From contig OZ251247.1 of assembly GCA_965240325.2 (NCBI GenBank), positions 1,114,869-1,178,868 on the forward strand: a stretch of DNA of 64,000 nt, in the 5' to 3' direction. Positions within the stretch are counted from its first letter, which is position 1. The number at the start of each line of letters is the position of its first letter. Made by a program: the position numbers and the translations under genes. Source of the DNA: Rebecca billardiae RCC1528 (taxonomy: Eukaryota > Haptophyta). Of the stretch, positions 1-14,702 are shown piece by piece. The notes beneath the pieces were generated by a model, which was not told where the DNA came from, did no database searches, and was given only the letters and a program-made list of their open reading frames with translations.

Positions 1-883
1 CGCGGCGGGCTGCGGCAGCGGCGCGCGCGCGGCGGCCGACGCGTCCGGCGGCGGCGGCGGCGCGGCGGGCGGCGGCGCGTCGGCGGCGTGCGCGCGCGTT
101 CCCGCCTCCTCCTCCTCCTCCTCGTCGTCCGCCCCGGCCGTCGCGGGGACAAGCTTCAGCACCGCCTCCGCGAGCGCGTGGCACAGCGGGCAGCGCAGCG
201 GCGTGCCGGCACTGTCCCACCCCGCGGCCGCGCCGCGCCGCGCCGCGCGCGCGCACGGCGCGCACGCGCACAGGTGGCCGCACGGCGCAAAGACGCGGTC
301 GGGCGGCGCGGCGCGGCAGACAGAGCAGGCGCGCGCGCCGCCCGCGCCCAGCGCCGCCTCGGCCGCCGCCGCGCGCGCCTCCGCCGCGCCGCGCGCGGCA
401 CGCTCGTCTGCGCGCGCGCAGCGGAGGGCGCGCCCGGCCGTCAGAGGGCGCGCGCGCGCGCGCGCGCGCGCGCGGGTCGCCCAGATTGCAATCTCGGCGC
501 TCAGATTGCAATCTCGGCGCGCAGATTGCAATCTGGGCGCGCAGATTGCAATCTCGGCGCGCACTCTTGAGGATGAGCTGCAGCGCGCGCAGCCGGCCGT
601 CGAGCGCCGTGGCGTGCTGCGCGGCCTCCGCCGCGGCCCTCGCCGCCGCGACCGCCTCCGCCTCCGCGCCGCGCACGCGCGCGCGCTCCGCAGTCAGTAT
701 CTCTTGCGCCGCCGTCAGCCGGCGTGTGGCGGCCGCGAGCTGCGCCGCCGGCACCATCGCGGCGCCGCCGGCATGCGGATTCGCGCCGTCGGGGTCGGGG
801 TCGGCCGTACCCGCCGCGGGCGGAACCGCCGCCGGCGGCGCCGCCGCGGCCGTCACCGCCGCCGCGGCCGTCGGCTCGGCGCC

Positions 884-922
<39 letters not shown>

Positions 923-3900
923 AGCGGCGGCGGCGGCGGTGCTAGCTACCGGCGGCGGCGCCGCCGCCGCGGGGTCCGGCGGAAAGTCCGGTGCGGCAGA
1001 GTCCGGTGCGACGGGGTCCGGTGCGATGGAGTCCGGTGCGGTGCCGCCGCCGCCGCCGTCGGCGGCGGGCGCGGCGGCCTCAGCCGCGCCGCCGCCGTCG
1101 CCGCCACCGCCGCCATCGCCGTCGCCGCCGAGATTGCGATCTCGTGCGAGATTGCGATCTCGCGCGCCGCCGAGCGCAACCCAAGGGTCGGCGGGACTCG
1201 TCCGAGATTGCAATCTCGGCGGCGGCCGCGCCGCCGCCGCCGTCGCTGGCGCGGGCTGCGGCGGCGACGAGGGCGGCGGCGCAGGCGCGCCTCCGCCTCC
1301 GCGCCTGCCCACGCCGCCGCCGGCACCGGCGGCGGCGGCACGGCCGCGCCCGCCGCTGCCGCCGCTGCGCCGCGCGCCGCGCCCGCGCGCCGGGCGCGCC
1401 GCCGCGCCCGCGCCGCCGCCGCGCGCCGCGCCGCCGCCGGCCACGCCGCCGTCCGCGCTCGCCGCGGTCACCGAGATTGCAATCTCGGCCGCGGCGCCGT
1501 CGGCGGGGATCGGCGGCGCGCTCGCCGCCGCGCTCGCCGCCGCCTCCGTCTCCGCCAGCTGTGCCCAGGCCGCCGCGTCCACGGCGGCGCCGCGCGCGCG
1601 CAGCGCGCGCCGCGCCGCCGCCGCCGCCTCCGCCGCCTCCGCGCCGCCGCCGCCGCCGCCGGCGGCCACCACCGGCGGCGCGAGCAGCGCGCGCGCGTCG
1701 ATCAGGATATTAATCACCGCCGGCGTGCCGTGCGCCGCCGCAAACCCGAGCGGAAGCACGCCCTCGCGGCCCGGCGCGTTCACGTCCGCGCCCGCCTGCG
1801 CGCGCAGCGCACGCGCGCGCGCGCGCGGCGGCGGCGCGGCGGCGCGCGGTGGGCCGGGCGCGTGAGCGCTGGCCGCGCGCGCGAGATTGCAATCTCGCGC
1901 GGGGGCGCGCGCGCGAGATTGCACTCTCGCGCGGGCGTACGTTGAGCAGCAGGCCGACCATCTCCTCCGCCGCGCCGGCGTACGGCCAGCGGCACGCGAC
2001 GTGCAGCGGCGCGTCGCCCATGTCGTTACATGCCGTTACGTCCGCGGCCGCAATAAGTAACGCTTCGACAAGTCCGGGAGAGCCCTGCCGGCAGGACTCG
2101 TGCAGCGGGCGCTCGGCCGCGGCGTCGGCGAGGGACGGGTCGGCGCCGCGCGCGAGGAGGAGGAGGGCGCACGCCTGCCGCACGGTTAGGGGGTAGGGTT
2201 AGGGGGTAGGGTTAGGGGTAGGGTTAGGGGTAGGGTTGGCGCGCCCGCGGGCGGGCGCGGCGCCGGCCGCGCGGGGCGGCGGGCGTCCAGCGAGATTGCA
2301 ATCTCGCCCAGCTCGGCGAGATTGCAATCTCGGCCGCGTGCAGCGCGCGCACCTCCTCGTCCCAGCGGCACGCGGCGTGCAGCGCCGTGCGCCCGCGCCC
2401 GTCCCGCGCGTTCGGGTCCGCGCGCGCGTCGAGCAGCGCGGCGACGCACTCCGCGGCGGCGGCGCTCAGCGCAGCGTGCCGGGCGCGCGCGGCGCCCGCG
2501 CCGCCGCCGCCGCCGCCGCCGTTTCCGCCTCCGCCTCCACCGCTGCCGGCGGGGTCGGCGGGGTCGGCGGCGGGGTCCGCGCGCGCGCACTCGTCCGCGT
2601 CGTCCGCCGCACCGCCGTGCCGCGCGTCGCGCGAGCACGCGTGGTGCAGCGCCGTTCCGCCCACAGCCAGTCCCAGGCTCGTGCGCCGCGCGCCCGCGTC
2701 CGCGCCGCCGGCTAATAAAATTCGGACCGCCGCCGCGTCGGCCATGGCTGCCGCGAGGTGGAGCTCGGAGTGGCCGGCGGCGCGCGGGTCTGGGGCGTTG
2801 GGGTCGGCGTGGTGCTGGCGTGGGCGGGCGCGCGCGCGGCGGAGGGGACAGCGTGTGTGTGTGTGTGCGGAGGGTTAGGGTTAGGGTTAGCGCAGGGCCG
2901 AGATTGCAATCTCGCGCGGCGCCGGCGCGGGCCGCACCTGCAGCAGCAGCGCCATTCGGTCGGCGTGGCCGCGCGCAAAGTGTAACGGCCGCACGCCCGC
3001 GGCGTCGGCGCCCGCGGCGTCCGCGCCCGCCTGCGCGCGCGCGCGCGGGCCGGCGGCGGCGGTCGGCGCGCGGCGCGCGGCCGCGCGCACGCGGCGGCGG
3101 CGCGGCCGGCGCGCGCGGCCGGCGCGCATGCGCGCCGCGCGCGCGGCGCCGGCCGCGCGCATACCTCAAGCAGCGCGCGCAGGCACTCGGCGGCGTGCGG
3201 CGCGCCGGGCGGCGCCGTGCACGCGGCCAGCACCGCGCGCCGTGTCGGCCGCGCGCCGCTGCAAGCGCGGCGCGCGGGCGCGGGCGCGGCGGCGCGGCAC
3301 GGCGCGGCGCGCGCGTGAGTGCACACGCGCGCGCGCGCGCGGTCGCGGCGCGGCTTGGCGCGCGCCGCGCGCTCTGCCCGCGGGCGCGGGCTCCGCCAAG
3401 GGCGGTGCGGTCCGGGGGCAGGGTCCGGTGCAAGGGGTAGGGTTACGGGGGTAGGGTTGGCGGGGGCAGGGTCCGGTGCAAGGGGTAGGGTTACGGGGGT
3501 AGGGTTGGCGCGCGCACCTTCCGAGCAGAACCTCCGCGACCGCCGGCCGCGCGGCCGCGCACGCGAGCGCGAGTGCCTCTGCGCCGTCCTGCGAAAAAAA
3601 AAACACGTGCATGCATTTATTATGCATTTTCCAAAAAGCAGATGGGCAAATGCGGCGGGCGGGCGAGCGCGCGCGCGAGGCGGCGTGACGCGGCGGTGAG
3701 GGCGGTGCGGACGACGCCCGCGGCGCGGGGCGGGCGCGCGCGCGGCGGGTTAGGCTGCCGGCCACACCGCGCCCGGCCGACCGACGCAGCGCGCGCGCCG
3801 CGCGAGATTGCAATCTCGCGGCCGCAGCGGGGCTGGTCTCACCTCGCCCTTGACGTCCGCGCCGCCGGCGACGAGCGCGCGGACGGAGCCGACGCAGTCG

Positions 3901-4688
3901 CACGCCGCCGCCAGCTGCAGCGCAGTCCGGCCGGCCAGCGCCGCCGACGGCTCCGGCTGCGCGCCGCCCGCGGCCGAGATTGCAATCTCGCGCGGCGAGA
4001 TTGCAATCTCGGCTGGGCCCGAGCCCTCCGGGGCCGCACCCGCCGCCGCGGCGGCCGCCATCGCGCCGCACACCGCCAGCTCCGCCGCCGCGCGCGCCAT
4101 CTCGAACGCCAGGCCCAGCGCGTCCACCGCGCCGGCGGCGGCGCCAGCATGGCCGCCGCCGCCGCCGCCGCCGTCGGCCGCGCCGCCCGCCGCCGCGGCC
4201 GCGCCGTGCTGCGCGCCCGCGCCGCTCGCGCTGGCGGCGGCGGCGGCGGCGGCGGCGGCGCAGCCCGTGGCGAGGCCCCCACCACCGCCCCCGCCGCCGA
4301 GCCCGCCGCCGCCGCTCGCCGCGCTCGCCGCCGCGCCCGCGCGCGCGCCCACCGCGGCACCAAGCTGCAGAAGCTCCGCCACCGCCTCCGCCTCGCCAGC
4401 AATGGCCGCCGCGTGGAGGAGCGGGAGTCCGGTGCGCGGGTCCGGCTGGTCGAGCTCGAGGCCGCCGCGCTCGGCGAGCACGCGCACGCACTCCAGCTGC
4501 CCCGCCTCCACCGCCGCGAGCGCCGCCGCGCGCACGTCGGCGGCGAGCGGCGAGCCGCGCGCCGGCCCGCCGCGCCCGCCGCGCGCCGCCGCGTCGAGCA
4601 GATGGCGGAGGGACTGGAGGCGGCCGCGGCGGGAGGCGTCGACGAGCATCTCGGCGCGCTGCTTGCGCGGCATGTCGCGCAGCGCCAT
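1..4688 (-). CDS. Ankyrin-repeat protein with C-terminal RING finger, probable E3 ubiquitin ligase (3' end beyond the window)
   Basis: The start is ATG at 4688 (MALRDMPRKQRAEML). I place exons at 4688-3843, 3588-3518, 3258-3165, 3030-2938, 2814-2353, 2174-1941, from 1795 leftwards, a coiled-coil exon ending at 565, and 407 to the window edge. Phases agree at every junction checked, and splicing joins split ankyrin repeats into good ones, for example LLEAGADAAGADAAGVRPLH. About eight ankyrin repeats are followed by a long Ala/Gly-rich stretch, an Ala/Glu/Arg coiled coil (about 780-575) and a RING-HC finger at 327-181 with CSVC, CGHLCACAPC and CPLC, the XIAP-like spacing. Ankyrin-RING proteins usually use the repeats to bind a substrate and the RING to recruit an E2; that role is inferred from family. 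An acidic, Pro/Ala-rich tail runs off the left edge. The segment 1500-800 is low complexity and its exon limits are uncertain. Confidence 0.82.
483..554. repeat. Four-copy 20-bp array of the AGATTGCAATCT palindrome in an intron
   Basis: Copies of AGATTGCAATCT begin at 483, 503, 523 and 543, an exact 20-bp period with GGCGCGC-type spacers. The array lies inside the intron 408-564 of the ankyrin-RING gene, whose flanking exons join in phase. One unit differs in its flank (CTGG instead of CTCGG). Confidence 0.9.
1130..1486. repeat. Scattered GAGATTGCRATCTC palindromes (four copies)
   Basis: Copies lie at 1130-1143 and 1148-1161 (both with a central G, GAGATTGCGATCTC), 1204-1217 and 1473-1486. 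They sit in the low-complexity part of the ankyrin-RING gene. The ORF reads through them (EIAIS or similar), but as the other copies in this gene are intronic, unresolved introns are likely here too. Confidence 0.8.
1883..1928. repeat. Two intronic palindromes
   Basis: GAGATTGCAATCTC at 1883-1896 and the variant GAGATTGCACTCTC at 1915-1928 both fall inside the 145-nt intron 1796-1940 of the ankyrin-RING gene, embedded in GCGC runs. Confidence 0.88.
2185..2331. repeat. Intron with telomere-like tract and two palindromes
   Basis: The intron 2175-2352 holds a degenerate telomere-like tract (GGGTTAGGGG / GGTAGGGTTAG repeats, 2185-2238) and two perfect GAGATTGCAATCTC palindromes at 2292-2305 and 2318-2331. 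Both repeat classes together make up much of the intron. Confidence 0.88.
2871..2913. repeat. Telomere-like tract next to a palindrome in an intron
   Basis: Three to four TTAGGG units (2871-2890) are followed ten bases later by GAGATTGCAATCTC (2900-2913), inside the intron 2815-2937 of the ankyrin-RING gene. Confidence 0.88.
3414..3509. repeat. Two 48-bp tandem units with telomere-like core in an intron
   Basis: The segment beginning GGGGGCAGGGTCCGGTGC is repeated with a 48-bp period. Each unit contains GGGGTAGGGTTACGGGGG and GTAGGGTTGG, degenerate relatives of TTAGGG. It lies in the intron 3259-3517 of the ankyrin-RING gene. Confidence 0.8.
3804..3817. repeat. Single intronic palindrome GAGATTGCAATCTC
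   Basis: A perfect copy with symmetrical GC flanks (CGC...GCG, extending the palindrome) inside the first clear intron (3589-3842) of the ankyrin-RING gene, near its donor side. Confidence 0.9.
3976..4010. repeat. Two palindromes in or between coding segments
   Basis: Perfect copies at 3976-3989 and 3997-4010 lie within an open reading frame of the ankyrin-RING gene and would translate as EIAIS twice. An alternative is a 117-nt intron (3957-4073, donor GTGTGC, acceptor GCGCAG) whose removal keeps the frame. Confidence 0.85.
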
Positions 4689-4990
4689 TTTGGTGTGCGC
4701 GCCCGGGCGGGCGGGCCGGCGCGCGCGCGCGCGCGCAGAGCGTGCGCGCGACTGACGGCGCGGGCGGCGCACTCGACGCCGCAAGCGCGCGCTTGCGCGA
4801 GCGCGCTGGGTGCGCTTTTGGCGCCGAGCGCCGCCATCGTGAAAGTCCGGGCGCGTGCCACCGGACCGACGCAGAGTGACGGGTGGCCGCTCGGCCGCAG
4901 CTTTTGGCGCCGCCCCGCGAGCAAGCGTCAGCGCGAAGTGGCGACGGCGCGTGCGCACAGCGGCAGCGCGGGCGCGAGCACGCAGGCGCG
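4689..4990. promoter_or_regulatory. Divergent promoter between the ankyrin-RING and RBBP4-like genes
   Basis: These 302 bases separate the ATG of the minus-strand ankyrin-RING gene (4688) from the ATG of the plus-strand RBBP4-like gene (4991). The sequence is GC-rich with GGCGCC and GCGC runs and no clear TATA box. The function is inferred from the head-to-head layout only. Confidence 0.55.
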
Positions 4991-9017
<4,027 letters not shown>

Positions 9018-9113
9018 GCGAGGCAGCGCGTGCGAGCGAGGCAGCGCAGCGCGGGCACAGACCCGCCGCTCGCCGCGCCCCGCGCCGCGCAGCCAGCTGC
9101 GCGGGCACGCGCC

Positions 9114-9145
9114 GAGATGCAATCTCGGCGCTGAGATGCAATCTC
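9114..9145. repeat. Two 13-bp relatives of the palindrome after the RBBP4-like stop
   Basis: GAGATGCAATCTC at 9114-9126 and 9133-9145, one T shorter than the intronic form, about 100 bases after the TGA and so perhaps in the 3' UTR. Confidence 0.85.
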
Positions 9146-12100
9146 GGCGACGCGTGACACACGGCCGCGCCGCGTCCACCCGGGCTCGACGCGGCGGCGA
9201 TCTCAGGCGCGTGGGCAGCCATGGCCGGCAGTCGCCGCTGCAGCACCGGCGGCGCCCGGCACCGGGGCGCGGGGTCGCCATCAAGCGACTTGACCGCGCT
9301 GACCGCCACCGTAATCGTTGATGCCGCGCTTGTTGTGGTCATCGGTGCCGGGCCCGGGGCCGCCAGTGCCGCAGCGCATTATACTCATCAGTCGTAGTAT
9401 ATATATTGGCTGAATCTGTAGTATGTGACTCACAGTGGCGCAGCCGTGGCGTGCCGCGCCACCAGACCGCGCGACGACGGCGGCGCGGAGTCGGTTTTGA
9501 GTGCTTCCAACGGCTGGGCTGGGCTCTGGGACATATTTGTAAAGTGACTCCGCAAGCGCCACGCTCGTCAGACACCTACTACATGGCATGGTAGTAGTTG
9601 TCGAAATCACAGCAATAATATACACAGCGCAGGATTCCGGGAAAAGATGTCGTAAGCCCCCCCCGCCGCGCGCGGAAATTCAGTATGGCTGCCGACGACG
9701 CGGCGAGGGCGCGGCGACGCGCGCGCGCGATCCCGGACGACTCGAATGAATTTCCAAACCGGCGCTGGGCAGGCCCCAGCCATCGCTCGTCGCGTTTTGG
9801 CCGTGTTGCAACTGGCCCGCGGAGCAGCCGACGAGCAACGTTGTCAGGTGAGCGCTCGTGCACGCGACTCAGATGTGCCCACTGCATGCACTGGCCAAGA
9901 CTTGGGCGTGGATATGTGCGAGACGTACCAAGTGTCTCAGCCAGCCACCGTGTACCACGGACAGGCCTGGCTCAGGGCCCTGCCGAATTGATTTCAGCGT
10001 CGCGATGAGCTGCGCGGTGATCGCTGCTCGGCTCTGGCAGCCAGTTGGTTCCACGTCCTCGTCAACGCCGGCTCATCTGCGTGGTGGAGAGCTTCTTAAG
10101 GGCACGTTCGTGGTCAACGGATGCGCATGAGCCTGTAGGGCCCCTTCGTCCGTCTCGCCCCGCCGTTCAAGCGCTCTGGCCCTGTTCGCGCTCGTGCTTG
10201 CACTCGTCGGCAAAGGAGCCATTGCCAAGGTGATCGTGCACGTGTGCGCGCGCGCGATGCGGCGCACGAGGCTGACCCTCGCGATGATATTCTAGCTGCG
10301 GCCCTGCAATTAGGCCGAACTCTGAACTCACCGTCAATGCGTGCCGTCCATCGCGTGCTCCGCAGGTTCGCAATCACTCGCGGCAGCGGTGAATGCAGCA
10401 CTCAATCCGTGATTGCGGTAGCGTGGAGCATCTGCTCGTCTCGGCTGAGCTCCGCTCGGGACAGAGGGCGAACTCACGATGGACGAAGCTGGACACGTCC
10501 AGGTGAGCGTACGCAGGTAGCCACCGTTGCGTGCGACAGCCCCGACCAACCCGCTCCAGCCGCTGTCGGCCCGAGAAGAGCCCTGCCGCGGCGCAGACGA
10601 TACGCGCTGCGGCGGGCGCTCTGCCTTGCTCAGCTTGCGACTCGCCTGGCTCCTGCCTCACATGGCGGTGGGCGCGCCCAATACGCGCAGCAGGCGGGTC
10701 GGCGCAGGTGGCCTGTCGCCTCTGGCATCGCCCAAGCTGGCAGCCCTGCCACCGCCCCATCAGCCCGCCTTCGGCGCTGGCCGTCGGCGGCGGGCCACAC
10801 GCGCGGCAGTGGGCCACCGCTGGCCGCGCTCGCGCGAGCGCGCAGCAGGTGGCTCGTCAGCGTCGGCGGTCTGCCGCTGCAGCCCGCCTTCGAGCGGTCT
10901 GCCACGCCACCGCAGCACTGCGCGCCGTCGACGCTGGCGGCCAGCTTCTGCCCAACAGAGCTCAGGTCGGCACGCCGCCGTTGATGGCACTGGGTCTGGA
11001 GTGGTCGTCGTCGACGCGGGCGACGGTGGGCGCGGTGGAGGCTACGGCGCGATTGGCGGCGCCGCTGCCGAGCGAGGCGGGCGGGCTCGCGCTGGCGGCA
11101 GACTGTGACCGTGACTGCCGGATGGCGCGGCGGGCTCGGCGGCCGAGTCGGCGGCGCCGCCGCACGGCGATGGCAGCGGCGCGGTCCGCGCCTGCGCGCG
11201 GCCGTCGTCATTCATATCCGCGCAGTCGCGCACCGTCAGCGGCCGCGGGCCGCGCCGTGCTCGGTGCTGCGCGCGTGATTCGTCGTGTCTCGTGAACGTC
11301 GTCAGTCTCAGCAGTCGGACGACGTGCCAGCACGCTGACACAGACTATACCTGACTCTGACGACCTGACGGCTGATTTATGCCGCTGCCCGGCCGCCGCC
11401 GGCTGGCCCGCGTGGCTCGGCCGGCATCGTGGCCCCGGCCGGCGGGCCGCGTCGCCAGCGCGCCGCCCGCGGCCGCGGCCGTGCGGGGCCGGGAACCGTG
11501 GGCAGTGCGTGTGGCTGCGCCATTAGCGGCAGCGGGTCGTCATCTGCGGTGCCAGTGCGCGACTTATTAGCGGATGCGCTCATCAGCAGTGACGACCTGG
11601 GCGAGTCTTGAGTCTGATGATCGACGACGAGTCTGGTCGGGTGCTGACGACTATACTAATAATCCGCGGCGCGTCGACAGCTTCCCTCCGCGCCGAGCCC
11701 GGGAGTGCCTGAGTGATTACCGGCGGTGCCCGAGTCACTACTGAGCCGAGTCACACCTGGGTGCCGAAGTCGTAGGCGCGGCGAGCACGCAAGCATGCGA
11801 TGCGTCTTGTCCACCGCCCGGCCTGCGTGCGCCATCGCCGTCTTTGCGCGGCCGACTCGAGCTGTCTGCTGCGCGGTCGCACGACCAGCATGGCCGCCTC
11901 GCTGCTAGAGCCAGACCGGTGCAGCACCACGGCAAGTGTGCTCGCACAACACTCGCAACGATCGAGTGCGGCGATGGGCGAGCTGCGCCTTGGGTATGGC
12001 TGCGACGTTGAAGAGAGTGCCGTGCCCCATCACAGCCCTCGTGCCGAGGTACACGCGCCCGTGAATATGCGCGCTCTCGGTCATCGGCATCTCCGCGCGC

Positions 12101-13226
12101 TCGAGACAGCGGATGCGCTGGCCGAGACCGGATGGACGTGTGCAGCCAGGGCTCCGTCAGCTGCAAGTTGTCAACTGCGCGCACGACACGCGGGTTTCGG
12201 GCGAGAATTGTCCATAAGTCGGTGATGCTCTTGCCATGGCAGATGCGCCGCATGCCGTCCAGCGCATCGTCGCCGAGCCGAGGGGTCGCTGCGCGCGCCA
12301 CGACGGTCGAGCGACTGCCGCTGATCATCAGGTGTAGGCGCCCATGGCACGTGCGCGCGTCCACGCGGTGCAGCGAGTGCCCAAGGTGCGTCGAATGGCC
12401 CGATCGAGGCGGGGTGCACTCCTCTGGAGGGTACGTCACTGCTCAGCCGCAGAGCCGCGGGCAGCTCGTTCGTCTCCACCCCGTCCCACCGTCAGGTACT
12501 CGCTCGACTTGATCGTCGACTCGTCGCTCTGCAGCAGCGCAGCTGTGTTGCGCACGCGTCTGGAACCAGCACGCATGGTCTTGGTGCCGGTTGGCGTCGA
12601 TATACCAGAGCCCACATCACGTGATATGCGCCGCACCAGTCGTTGCCCGCCAGGCCCTCATCCGGCTTCGCCATGGCCTGCGCGACGGTCGGTCGGATCG
12701 CGGCGAGCGGTTGGGCGGGGGTGGGGTCACTCGACGTTTGTGTCGTGCTTCGTGCAGTTTTTGCGCTGTAGGGCGCGCGGACCACGGCAATCGCATGGCA
12801 GCCCTGACCCCAGCAACAACCACTTATTCACCGAACCCCGCCAGATACCAGCTTCTCGCGCCGCGCGTGTCGCAAGCCGCACACCAGCCATTTCTCGAGC
12901 GGTCGGTGCACGCGTGGGCACATTGGCCGATCGACGAGCCGGTGGCGAGCCTCTACCGCGGGGTAGTAGTGGGGAACACAACCGCACACATGCACATCAA
13001 CAGCGATCGATCGAACGCGCCGGCGCTGGTCGGCATCGCCGCCGTCTTCGCTCGCCCCAGGGTCGAGAAGCCCGTCGGGAGCGCACTTTCGCGCGACGCC
13101 GCCGTCGTCCGAACGCGCCTCGTCGCGAACGTTCGGGCGACCGGAGGCCATTTCGGGCTAGACCATTTTCGGCGATTTTCCCGGATATTACCTTACGACA
13201 CTGGAAAATCGGATCCCTGCGCTGTG
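9146..13226. other. About 4 kb without a recognisable gene
   Basis: Base composition is more mixed here than in the flanking genes and the open frames are short, overlapping on both strands and without recognisable domains. The minus-strand frame 12439-11738 is the longest with varied amino acid use, but I recognise nothing in it. Decayed mobile DNA is possible. Confidence 0.6.
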
Positions 13227-13231
13227 TAAAT

Positions 13232-14362
13232 CCAAGGGCGGTAAGGGCTGTCAACTCCCAGTGGCGGCGGTGGCAGAGGTTGGTCGCCGCTTCGTCGCTG
13301 CGCGGCCTCGCTCCAGCGACTAACTCTCGTGGGCGCCCGCCCCGGGGGGCGAGTGGGGCGCGCACGGCGCGAGCTCCTGTGGCCGTGTACGCGCGCGCGG
13401 AGGCGGCGCGCGTGGCTGGGCAGGTGCTAAGGAGTGTATGTCGCCCTCCCACGCCGCGCGCCTTGCTCGCCGCCGCTTTCGCCGCGCCTCAGGCCAGCGC
13501 GCACGCGTTCGCCGCCTCCAGAGCCAGCCTCGGGCAATCGGCAGCCGCCCGCGCATGTGTGATGCGCGGTCTGGTCGGCGCGAGTCGGTCGGGGCCATCG
13601 GGCGAGGCTCGCATACTATAGACGCGCGCCATGCTGCCTCGCGCCGCCGCGCATGGGCCCGGTCCCATCCCGTGAAGCTGTTGAAGGAAGCTGATCGATG
13701 AATGCACGACAAGCAGAAATGAGCTCGAATACGTGACAGTGAGCGCACATGCGCGTGATAGGCGGCCGCATTGGGCGCGTGTACGGCGTCCTATGAGTGC
13801 ATTGCCCCGCTCTTCATCGCCTGCGCGCGTCTATTGTGCTCTCCAGCGTCTCCATGAGCGTCCAAACATGAGCATTTTCGCATTCGTGCTGCAGTTCGTG
13901 TCAGACCTAAGATGCTTGCGTGTCGACCCATGACAACCCACGCGCGGCGGCGCGAGGCAGCATGGCGCGCGTCTATAGTATGCGAGCCTCGCCCGATGGC
14001 CCCGACCGACTCGCGCCGACCAGACCGCGCATCACACATGCGCGGGCGGCTGCCGATTGCCCGAGGCTGGCTCTGGAGGCGGCGAACGCGTGCGCGCTGG
14101 CCTGAGGCGCGGCGAAAGCGGCGGCGAGCAAGGCGCGCGGCGTGGGAGGGCGACATACACTCCTTAGCACCTGCCCAGCCACGCGCGCCGCCTCCGCGCG
14201 CGCGTACACGGCCGCAGGAGCTCGCGCCGTGCGCGCCCCACTCGCCCCCCGGGGCGGGCGCCCACGAGAGTTAGTCGCTGGAGCGAGGCCGCGCAGCGAC
14301 GAAGCGGCGACCAACCTCTGCCACCGCCGCCACTGGGAGTTGACAGCCCTTACCGCCCTTGG
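13232..14362. mobile_element. Foldback transposon, 1131 bp, 426-bp inverted arms, TAAAT target duplication
   Basis: The left arm 13232-13657 is repeated in inverse orientation at 13937-14362, nearly base for base, around a 279-bp spacer. Ends read CCAAGGGCGGTAAGGG inward. The same five bases, TAAAT, flank both sides (13227-13231 and 14363-14367), as expected of a target-site duplication. Open frames inside the arms (seen twice, in opposite orientations) resemble no transposase, so the element looks non-autonomous. Its ends match those of the element at 48876-50008 and its arms those of the composite element at 31701-34664. Confidence 0.88.
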
Positions 14363-14367
14363 TAAAT

Positions 14368-14702
14368 CAATAATGGGCGGCTGCTGCTGTCATGGACCTC
14401 CTACATTCTGCATGTACACCGTGCCGGGGGAATCGTCGTCGTGGTCCGAGAGTGCGTCGTCCGACCGACGCTGTCATCACGTGCCTGACGCGCGCACTAA
14501 TAACCGAGCAGTATCTGACATGAACTAATGGCGGGCGGCCGCACGCATGCTGCCGCGCGGCGCCCGCATCACCGACAACTGCATGCACTGCCATTGCCCG
14601 AGCAGCGCCAGCGCAGCGCGGATGGGCCGGTGCTCGTCCCACGCCCTGCCGACGCATGCAGTCTCCCCACCCATCGCCTCTCGGCGGCACCGGAGCTGCA
14701 CA
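14368..14702. other. Spacer between the foldback element and the XKR-LRR gene
   Basis: No gene seen. It probably includes the 3' UTR of the minus-strand XKR-LRR gene, whose stop codon is at 14703-14705. Confidence 0.5.

Noticed and set aside
483-554. CRISPR array
   Set aside because: The regular 20-bp spacing is superficially similar, but repeats are too short, spacers are near-identical GC runs, and the array lies in a eukaryotic intron.
203-1945. Long plus-strand frames in the first 5 kb
   Set aside because: They are antisense to the ankyrin-RING exons, almost pure Arg/Ala/Gly, and arise from GC-rich sequence lacking stop codons.
11738-12439. Minus-strand frame as an F-box or transposon protein
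   Set aside because: Amino acid use is more normal than in neighbouring frames, but no motif could be confirmed and other frames are equally open.
13320-14314. Mirror frames on both strands as a duplicated gene
   Set aside because: The identical translations come from the inverted arms of a foldback element, not from two genes.
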